Both the position numbers and the translations under genes were made by a program. DNA of 40,015 bases from a virus, in the IMG/VR virus record IMGVR_UViG_3300044617_000607, positions 1 to 40,015 of that record; one strand, written 5' to 3'. This document shows, one piece after another, positions 34,006-40,015 of this stretch. Under the pieces are notes generated by a model. It searched no databases. It saw only the letters and a list, made by a program, of their open reading frames with translations, and was not told the DNA's origin. The number at the start of each line of letters is the position of its first letter. Positions within the stretch are counted from its first letter, which is position 1.

Positions 34006-34801
34006 TCAGTTGCTCCATAGATGCTATTTTAACAACACCTTCGCCAGCATCAGCACAAGCCTTTTGAATTGGGCATGTCTTACATATCTTTGAGTTAGAT
34101 CTATAGTTCTTTGTAGGAAGTTTTCTCTCTACCCAGGTTTTTCTAACATCTCTCATCCACTGGAAAGTATTATCAATCCATTGACGATAGTGGTCTGTCA
34201 CCTCTACTGGAATAATTAATAACTCATGATTATTTTTATTTTCGTAGATTAATACACCCTTTGACTTCTTAAGAATCTTCATGTAGATTAATAGTTGAAT
34301 AAGGTGTCCAGTCTTTGGCTTTAATGTCTTTTTACGATACTCAAAGCCCTCATTGAGCATAGTCTTAATTTCACCAACAATTTCTTCACCTTCCCAATCA
34401 ATCATGGCATCTCCATAGCCAAAGATTGGTGGATCATTATTAATAATCTTAAACTCTGTTGTTGGACCTTCATCTGACTCAAATATCTTTGCAATTCCAG
34501 AGTCCATCATAGCCTGCTGAATTCTTTCATGAGACTTAGTTCCAGCAGTCATGTTGGCTGCACCATAAGCATCTGCATTATCTTCAAATGTTTGACCATC
34601 AAAGGCTAGGTACCAATATCTTGGACACTCACCATGGCTATAAGCAATTGTAGATGGAGCAAATGTCTTCTTTTGTGTATGCTTTGCCACACGGTTAATG
34701 GTATATCCTGACTGAATCTTCTCAATCATTGCCTTGGTATCTACAATTTCAACTGGAGTTGGTTCTTTAATCATTATTTGCTGTAGTAAATTTTTAGTCA
34801 T
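33992..34801 (-). CDS. Cas4-like PD-(D/E)XK exonuclease
   Basis: A 269-residue protein. HGECPRYWYLAFDG (first cluster Cys), IDWEGEEIVGEIKTMLNEGFEY (the D...ExK catalytic core), and ICKTCPIQKACADAG (three more Cys) form the RecB-type nuclease with an iron-sulfur site found in Cas4 and phage exonucleases. No CRISPR array or cas gene is nearby, so it is a recombination nuclease. ATG 34801, six bases after AAGGG, is chosen. Confidence 0.85.
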   Translation of the reverse strand: MTKNLLQQIMIKEPTPVEIVDTKAMIEKIQSGYTINRVAKHTQKKTFAPSTIAYSHGECPRYWYLAFDGQTFEDNADAYGAANMTAGTKSHERIQQAMMDSGIAKIFESDEGPTTEFKIINNDPPIFGYGDAMIDWEGEEIVGEIKTMLNEGFEYRKKTLKPKTGHLIQLLIYMKILKKSKGVLIYENKNNHELLIIPVEVTDHYRQWIDNTFQWMRDVRKTWVERKLPTKNYRSNSKICKTCPIQKACADAGEGVVKIASMEQLSETM

Positions 34802-34822
34802 TATCATCCCTTGTTTTATATA

Positions 34823-34831
34823 AGTATAGCA
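34823..34831 (-). promoter_or_regulatory. Extended -10 promoter
   Basis: TGCTATACT on the - strand (34831-34823), followed by a short leader with AAGGGATG before ATG 34801. It overlaps the end of the upstream gene. Confidence 0.55.
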
Positions 34832-34833
34832 GG

Positions 34834-35148
34834 TTAGCGCATAATGTATTTAAGTGCTGATACTAAATCATTGATTGATTCCGCTGCGGTATAGTAAATA
34901 TTCTTCTTTGCCCTGTCACTTTTATCAACGTTTGCCATCCATGTAGCCTTTAAAGCCATCTTTGCTGCGATAGCCTGAAGTCTAACGATCTCAAGGCTTG
35001 CTACTTGAATGGGGATATCTGGCTTAATGATTATTTTAGCAATCATAGTAAGAGCAGTGGTTAACTCTTCATCGTCCATGTATTCAGCAATCTCTGCCAA
35101 ACCATTAACTTGCTCTAGTGTTGTTTTCTGTGGACCTTCATTTGTCAT
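34834..35148 (-). CDS. Small conserved hypothetical protein
   Basis: A 104-residue, mostly helical protein (EYMDDEELTTALTMIAKIII..., then AAKMALKATWMANVDKSDRAKKNIYYTAAESINDLVSALKY). Similar sequences recur in actinophages next to replication genes, from memory. No motif of catalysis. Overlaps the upstream gene by 11 bases. Confidence 0.6.
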   Translation of the reverse strand: MTNEGPQKTTLEQVNGLAEIAEYMDDEELTTALTMIAKIIIKPDIPIQVASLEIVRLQAIAAKMALKATWMANVDKSDRAKKNIYYTAAESINDLVSALKYIMR

Positions 35149-35434
35149 TATTGTTCTCCTCTACTAACTGTTCTAACATATCTAACTCAATTATAGCAAG
35201 CCTTACCTTCTGTGTACCCTCTCCAAGAACGATAACAAGTGCGGGATCCATACTTTTCTTTAGTGCATCTGTTGTGACTTTAGCCCATACATCTTGATTT
35301 AATGTAAAGGACTTAGAACATTCTTTAAAATCTAATACAAAGTTGTTCCATGAGGCATCTCCCTTGGTGTTATTTCTACCAGAGTTCTTATGCTGCTTTG
35401 CCCCTAGTCTTTTAGACTCTGACCTTTCACTCAT
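35138..35434 (-). CDS. Putative resolvase/nuclease (PD-(D/E)XK-like)
   Basis: A 98-residue protein: GAKQHKNSGRNNTKGDASWNNFVLDFKECSKSFTLNQDVWAKVTTDALKKSMDPALVIVLGEG resembles phage Holliday-junction-type endonucleases ('GA...SGa...kGDv......E.K.t.....sl....w.ki...A......P.lvi'). The GD and DxK residues of the fold are visible. If real, this is the second resolvase. ATG 35434 behind AAGGA is chosen. Confidence 0.6.
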   Translation of the reverse strand: MSERSESKRLGAKQHKNSGRNNTKGDASWNNFVLDFKECSKSFTLNQDVWAKVTTDALKKSMDPALVIVLGEGTQKVRLAIIELDMLEQLVEENNNDK

Positions 35435-35612
35435 CCTCAAAGTCCTTTTTCTTTTTCTTTTGTGGAATTAAAGAAACCTTAGACATATGCTTTGATGAGC
35501 ACATCCAAGTAGCATCTCCAGATGTAGACCAAAGTCTTAAAGAAGAAACCTCTTCGTTACACTTCTTACATGGAAACTTTCCAGTATAGATACTAAAATC
35601 TTTTTCAGCCAT
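35427..35612 (-). CDS. Small zinc-binding protein
   Basis: A 61-residue protein: FPCKKCNEEVSSLRLWSTSGDATWMCSSKHMSKVSL with a C-x2-C and later C...H, then a long Lys run (KKKKKDFEDE). Zn site likely. The same kind of protein is often next to RecA in actinophages. Overlaps RecA by 8 bases. Confidence 0.65.
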   Translation of the reverse strand: MAEKDFSIYTGKFPCKKCNEEVSSLRLWSTSGDATWMCSSKHMSKVSLIPQKKKKKDFEDE

Positions 35613-36618
35613 TGGCCAGTTTATCTCTTAGACTTTGCTGTAAGTCAAGGTCTTCTCTTACACGATTAATAAAACCATCTCTACCTTGAACCTTTGTACC
35701 ATCATCTAACTGATACCAAGCACCAGTACGATTAACTAATCCTACTGACTCTGCTGTATCAACCAAATCGCCAATGGCATCAATACCAATATCGTCACCT
35801 CTAAAATAAAAATCATACTCACCAGACTGGAACCCTGGAGAGGTTTTAGAGAATTGTAGTTCCCAGCGAATCTTTCTTCCAATCTTTTCTTCAATTAGTT
35901 TATCTCCTACTTTAATCTTTCCTTTAAGCGCTTGATTATCTGACTCTGAACTAAACAGTTTGATAACGCACGACGAATAAAACTTAGTAGCCTGACCACC
36001 TGAAGGCTGCTGGCTAGTATACATAGCATTAATATTATTACGAGATTGAGAGATAAGAACAAGAAGAGTTGGCTTAACTTTATTGTTAGCATAATTAAGC
36101 ATCTTCCACGCATTGCTAAAGTCACGAGACTCTGCTCCAATCTGTTTTGTATTTTCTAAAGCCTTCATATCGTCTGTATCTTTTTCAAAGTAAATTGCAG
36201 GAAGCATTGAGGTAATTGAGTCTATAACAATTAAATCTACTCCAGCATTGATAAGTCCAACACCAACATCTACCATGTCACTAATTGTTCTTGCCTGTGA
36301 GTATATTAACTTTGTTGGGTCTACCCCAAGTTTTACTGCCCAGTCTTCTGAGTATGACATTTCTGAGTCAATCCATGCACAGACCTTGCCTTCTTTTTGT
36401 GCCATAGCAATCATCTGAAGGCACATAGAGGACTTTGCAGAAGACTTTGATCCCCAGATAAGGACCTGTCTACCATAAGGTAGCCCACCGCCAAGTGCAC
36501 GGTTTAATCCAAAACTTGGTGTTGGCTGATATTCAAAGTTAACCCCAACCCCATTGCCTAAACGCTTTCTTAGTTTAGGATCTAACTGTGCTAATACATC
36601 ATCTACTGTAACTGTCAT
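35605..36618 (-). CDS. recA: RecA-like recombinase
   Basis: A 337-residue protein: SFGLNRALGGGLPYGRQVLIWGSKSSAKSSMCL (Walker A about residues 56-64), VCAWIDSEMSYSEDWAVKLGVD, DLIVIDSITSMLP (Walker B), and LLVLISQSRNNI. The Walker A is GSKSSAKSS where RecA has GPESSGKTT: the last Gly before Lys is Ala. Strand exchange and filament functions are expected; replication and repair. TAATG overlap with MazG. Confidence 0.9.
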   Translation of the reverse strand: MTVTVDDVLAQLDPKLRKRLGNGVGVNFEYQPTPSFGLNRALGGGLPYGRQVLIWGSKSSAKSSMCLQMIAMAQKEGKVCAWIDSEMSYSEDWAVKLGVDPTKLIYSQARTISDMVDVGVGLINAGVDLIVIDSITSMLPAIYFEKDTDDMKALENTKQIGAESRDFSNAWKMLNYANNKVKPTLLVLISQSRNNINAMYTSQQPSGGQATKFYSSCVIKLFSSESDNQALKGKIKVGDKLIEEKIGRKIRWELQFSKTSPGFQSGEYDFYFRGDDIGIDAIGDLVDTAESVGLVNRTGAWYQLDDGTKVQGRDGFINRVREDLDLQQSLRDKLANG

Positions 36619-36935
36619 TAAAATCTTACCCCATGCTTCTCTGGTCTAGTCTTGTTAAACTTTGTTTTTTCATCAAACGCATAATCAAGTGATATCTTAG
36701 TATACCCTGCTTCAACCATTCCTGCATAAAGATCAAGGGTACGAATAATAATATCTGCAAACTCTTTGGCAATTTCTTCCTCTCCCTTGTCTTTTCTTAC
36801 TGCCTCTAGGACCTCTACTACCTCAGAAACAATCATCATTAGTTGTTTAGATACAAATATATCATCAACCTCTTGATCCCAAAACCCTTTTTCTACTGCT
36901 ACTTCATGCAACTTGATTGCTAAATCATCAAACAC
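36618..36935 (-). CDS. MazG-like NTP pyrophosphatase
   Basis: A 105-residue protein: MMIVSEVVEVLEAVRKDKGEEEIAKEFADIIIRTLDLYAGM has the EVxE...E...ExxDxxxR helical metal-binding pattern of MazG-type nucleotide pyrophosphohydrolases. Phage copies are thought to alter nucleotide pools or ppGpp. Starts at GTG overlapping the polymerase stop. Confidence 0.85.
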   Translation of the reverse strand: MFDDLAIKLHEVAVEKGFWDQEVDDIFVSKQLMMIVSEVVEVLEAVRKDKGEEEIAKEFADIIIRTLDLYAGMVEAGYTKISLDYAFDEKTKFNKTRPEKHGVRF

Positions 36936-39900
36936 TTATATCCTCCAGCGTAACTGTTCCATCCTTTGTCTTACCAAAACTAAACTTATAAGCCTTACCT
37001 TCTTCAATATGCATGTATGCTTTAGGAAATGCTGTAGGAAATACTGTAACAGAGTGTAACTCTCTACTCGTATCTGCTAAAGTAAGTGATGCCATTTTCT
37101 TTCCAGCCTTTGTCATTCTTGGTCTAAATGAAACAACAAATAGTTCTTCATCCTTATATGGCAATTGCTTATAACTTAAAAACTTTACAAGAGCGTTAGA
37201 AGATCCTTTTATCTCGTCAACAGGTATTGCAGATACAATCCTATTATCATTTGCAAGAACAAGATAAGTACGGCCAGTCTCAATAGTCGTAGACTCTTCA
37301 TCAAATATACCAACACTGCCAGTCTTGTCCAAAATTTCAATTCGTGACCACCCTGTTCCTCTTTTAATTGCTTTAACCATTCCCATAAGAATAAAAGAAC
37401 CCTTTTCTTCAAATGAATCTACATCTTGAATAAATGCATAATAATGTGAAGGAATTGTAATGTTAAACTCTGGTAAGTTTAAGTATTCGTATAAGTTTTC
37501 TTTAATCTCAGCATCATTGCGTGGTTGATCTGGAAATGTTGCTGCGCCAATAACACGCAAAGCATTTAGTGCACGACTGTTTACTCCATTGCCTTTGGTA
37601 AATGTAAACTCTTCAAGTTCTTTATATGACTTAAATGGTCTAGCAGCAATATACTTTTCAGCAATGTTAGTTGAAATAAACTTAATACCAGTTAATCCAA
37701 ACCGAATACCCTTACCCTCAATTTTAAAGTCAAAGTCAGAGTCATTAATATGTGGCAACTTAATAGGAATACCCATACGCTTTGCCTCAATTAGATATTC
37801 TGTACGACCATCTTTATCTTTTTCATTCTTAAGAAGGGCAAACATGAACTCAAGAGGATAGTAATACTTTAACCACGCCGTCCAATACGAGAGCGTAGAG
37901 TAAGCAACCGCATGAGACTTGTTGAACGAGTATCCCGCATGCGCTTCAAAGTCGTGCCATAGATCAAGAGCCTGATTGGGAGTAATATAGGCAGAAGCAC
38001 CAGAAACGAAACGGTCTTTAAAGATATCAAACTCTTTAGCATCCTTTTTCTTTCCAATGATCTTTCTAACTTTATCTGCTTCCGACATGGACATACCGCC
38101 AAGGTGTACGCATGCTTGCATAACTTGTTCTTGGTATAAAACGCAACCATAAGTGTCTCCTGTAAACTCTTTCATAATTTGATGAATATATGATACATTT
38201 TGCTTGCCGTGTTTGCGAGCAATATAATCTTTACCAATAGTATTCATTGCACCTGGACGAACAAGAGCATTAGATGCTGCAAGTTCATCAAAGTTTTTTA
38301 CACCCATTTTTACTAATAGGTTTGTATATGGTGTTGCTTCACACTGAAATACACCCTTTGTGTACCCGTCAGAAAGCATTTCATATACTTTTGCATCAGC
38401 CAAGTCTAAAGAGTGTAGATCAATATCCTTATAGTGATTCTCTTTAATCATAGCAACAGCATCCTGAATAACACTTAATGTTTTAAGACCAAGTGCATCA
38501 ATTTTTATAAGGCCGATGCGTTCAGCCTCTTCCATGTCGACACCAACCACAGGTATACGTTCATCAGACCCAGGAGCAGATCTTGTCTCCATCGGCGCAT
38601 ACCTAAAAATCGGATCTTTGCTAGTGACCACACCAGCAGCGTGTATACCAGTACCACGAATACGACCACGAAGTTGTTCACCATATACCTCCACCTCTGG
38701 ATACTTTTCTCTAAACCATGCAGTAGTTTTTGAACTGCAGTATTCATCCCAAGTATCAACTAGTTTTAAAACCTTATTAACATCTGTTAATGGAATATCT
38801 AAGACACGAGCAACATCTCGTACAACACCTTTATCTTTGAACTCCAAGAAAGTAGCAATAGATGCAACGTGTCTATACTGTCTAACTAAATAGTCCTTAA
38901 CTTCATCACGACGAGTATCTTGAATGTCAGTATCAATATCAGGGAAGTCATTACGTTCTGGATTAATAAAACGGAAGAACAATAGACCATACTTAATTGG
39001 ATCAACATCTGTAATTCCTAAAGCATAACAAACTAAAGATCCAGCAGCAGATCCTCTGCCAGGACCTACCATGATGCCCTCCTTCTTAGCCCAAGCAATC
39101 ATGCTTTGTACTACAAGGAAGTATGGTGCAAACTTCTTGTCTTTAATGATTTGAAGTTCTTCGTTAAGTCTATCAATATATTCCTGATTATCAGATAAAC
39201 CTTTTAGTTCTAGACCTTCTAAAGATATCTTAGCAAGTTCCTTATCAGGACTCTTATACTGTACTGGAAGAAGGTTTAATCCATCTTGAATGCCGTAGTC
39301 TCCTACTGTTTCTGCTAATAGGAGTGTGTTTGAGTAGATATCTGGTCTATCAATACCCTGCGATTCCATGGCTGCTTTAATCTCTTCATAAGAGAGCAAG
39401 TGAATGTCAAACTTATTAAATGTTATCTGACGGTCTTCGCCATAAAGATAGTCAAGGCGTTCCATCATGTCAGCCTTCTTCTTGGCCTTTTCGTATGTTG
39501 CTTCTTTGTTTACCTTACCATGTGTATTAAGAATTAACTTAAATTCCTGAACCTCTTTTTGGGATGGATCAACATGGTGACAGTCTGGTGTAACAATAAC
39601 CTTGATATTAAATTCGTCAGCAAGTTCAATTAAATACTTATTAATGTGTGCTTCATTATGTGGCATAACTTCAATATAGTAGTCATCTCCAAATCTTTCT
39701 TTAAACCAGGAGATATACTTCTTAGCAAGAGCAAACTCTTCTTCTTCTAATGCTTTTACGAGTACGCTACTTGGGCAAGCAGAAGAAACAATAATTCCCT
39801 CTTTATACTTTTCCAAAATAGCAAAATCAAATCTTGGCTTCTTGAAAAACCCATCTGTCCAAGATAGTTCACTAATCTTGTTTAGGTTTTCTAGACCAAT

Positions 39901-40015
39901 TTGATTCTTGGCTAGAAGGATAATGTGATTGTAGACAAGATCTTGTTGACCTTCTCTTTCAGACTTATCTCGTGTATCAGATATGTCTGCACACATGTAT
40001 CCTTCTAGACCTAGA
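36928..40015 (-). CDS. dnaE: DNA polymerase III alpha subunit, 5' end outside the window
   Basis: At least 1029 residues visible; the frame is open to the edge and reads LEGYMCADI upstream of the first in-window ATG at 39996, so the start is missing, with part of the PHP domain. The catalytic palm has GPGRGSAAGS and NDFPDIDTDI (residues 311-320 and 350-358 counted from that ATG). A C-terminal OB-type segment (VKAIKRGTGWSRIEILDKTG) is present. Cellular-type C-family replicase. Confidence 0.95.
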   Translation of the reverse strand, partial: LGLEGYMCADISDTRDKSEREGQQDLVYNHIILLAKNQIGLENLNKISELSWTDGFFKKPRFDFAILEKYKEGIIVSSACPSSVLVKALEEEEFALAKKYISWFKERFGDDYYIEVMPHNEAHINKYLIELADEFNIKVIVTPDCHHVDPSQKEVQEFKLILNTHGKVNKEATYEKAKKKADMMERLDYLYGEDRQITFNKFDIHLLSYEEIKAAMESQGIDRPDIYSNTLLLAETVGDYGIQDGLNLLPVQYKSPDKELAKISLEGLELKGLSDNQEYIDRLNEELQIIKDKKFAPYFLVVQSMIAWAKKEGIMVGPGRGSAAGSLVCYALGITDVDPIKYGLLFFRFINPERNDFPDIDTDIQDTRRDEVKDYLVRQYRHVASIATFLEFKDKGVVRDVARVLDIPLTDVNKVLKLVDTWDEYCSSKTTAWFREKYPEVEVYGEQLRGRIRGTGIHAAGVVTSKDPIFRYAPMETRSAPGSDERIPVVGVDMEEAERIGLIKIDALGLKTLSVIQDAVAMIKENHYKDIDLHSLDLADAKVYEMLSDGYTKGVFQCEATPYTNLLVKMGVKNFDELAASNALVRPGAMNTIGKDYIARKHGKQNVSYIHQIMKEFTGDTYGCVLYQEQVMQACVHLGGMSMSEADKVRKIIGKKKDAKEFDIFKDRFVSGASAYITPNQALDLWHDFEAHAGYSFNKSHAVAYSTLSYWTAWLKYYYPLEFMFALLKNEKDKDGRTEYLIEAKRMGIPIKLPHINDSDFDFKIEGKGIRFGLTGIKFISTNIAEKYIAARPFKSYKELEEFTFTKGNGVNSRALNALRVIGAATFPDQPRNDAEIKENLYEYLNLPEFNITIPSHYYAFIQDVDSFEEKGSFILMGMVKAIKRGTGWSRIEILDKTGSVGIFDEESTTIETGRTYLVLANDNRIVSAIPVDEIKGSSNALVKFLSYKQLPYKDEELFVVSFRPRMTKAGKKMASLTLADTSRELHSVTVFPTAFPKAYMHIEEGKAYKFSFGKTKDGTVTLEDISV

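Noticed and set aside
33992-34801. CRISPR-associated role for the Cas4-like nuclease
   Set aside because: No repeat-spacer array and no other cas gene is visible in the window; Cas4-like nucleases are common in phage recombination modules.

Overview
This window looks like part of the genome of a tailed double-stranded DNA bacteriophage that infects an actinobacterium. The phage evidence is a terminase large subunit, a CHAP endolysin, several tRNA genes, and dense operons in which neighbouring genes overlap by 1 to 8 bases. The actinobacterial evidence is a WhiB-type iron-sulfur protein, a DUF7455-type zinc protein, a proteasome-like Ntn hydrolase, and many promoters placed so that transcription would begin at the start codon (leaderless mRNAs). 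The DNA is visibly AT-rich, which fits phages of streamlined aquatic actinobacteria better than phages of Streptomyces or Mycobacterium. That host assignment is inference. No integrase, portal, major capsid or tail gene is visible, so this is only part of a larger genome.

Layout. Positions 1-3166 (+): the 3' end of a tRNA, then about 15 very small, tightly packed genes of unknown function. Positions 3167-3912: the only long gene-free stretch. It holds AGGTTTG/CAAACCT repeats, consensus promoters in both directions, a long hairpin, and three perfect DnaA boxes, so it is a candidate replication origin and control region. Positions 3913-8266: mixed small genes with a GIY-YIG-like protein, an HNH nuclease, a HAD phosphatase, many small zinc-ribbon or membrane proteins, and a PD-(D/E)XK-like nuclease. 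Positions 8304-10396: two members of a paralogous family of unknown function, tRNA-Met, an odd tRNA-like gene and a small HNH protein. Positions 10415-14385: a five-gene operon of glycosyltransferases, an FkbM methyltransferase and a sugar nucleotidyltransferase.

From 14386 to the end nearly everything is on the - strand. Positions 14434-22697 encode small membrane proteins, another glycosyltransferase, a third paralogue, WhiB, thioredoxin, staphylococcal-type nuclease, FmdB and DUF7455 zinc proteins, endolysin and Hsp20. The Hsp20 leader can fold into a ROSE-like RNA thermometer. Positions 22772-22996 carry tRNA-Glu, tRNA-Gly and tRNA-Asn. Positions 23004-29479 encode exported or envelope-directed proteins: a subtilisin-like protease, a PA14/proline-rich protein, an alanine-rich surface protein and two holin-like proteins. 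A fourth paralogue and a proteasome-like peptidase lie among them. Positions 29522-31823 are the terminase genes. Positions 31813-40015 are the replication and recombination module: DUF3310, RuvC-like resolvase, Cas4-like nuclease, a second resolvase-like protein, RecA, MazG and a cellular-type DNA polymerase III alpha subunit cut by the window end.

How it fits together. DnaE, RecA, RuvC-like and Cas4-like proteins could replicate and recombine the genome from a host-DnaA-recognised origin. MazG, the HAD phosphatase and nucleases would adjust nucleotide pools, while WhiB and small zinc proteins are candidates for host takeover. The sugar cluster and exported proteins suggest that this phage invests heavily in altering or crossing the host surface.
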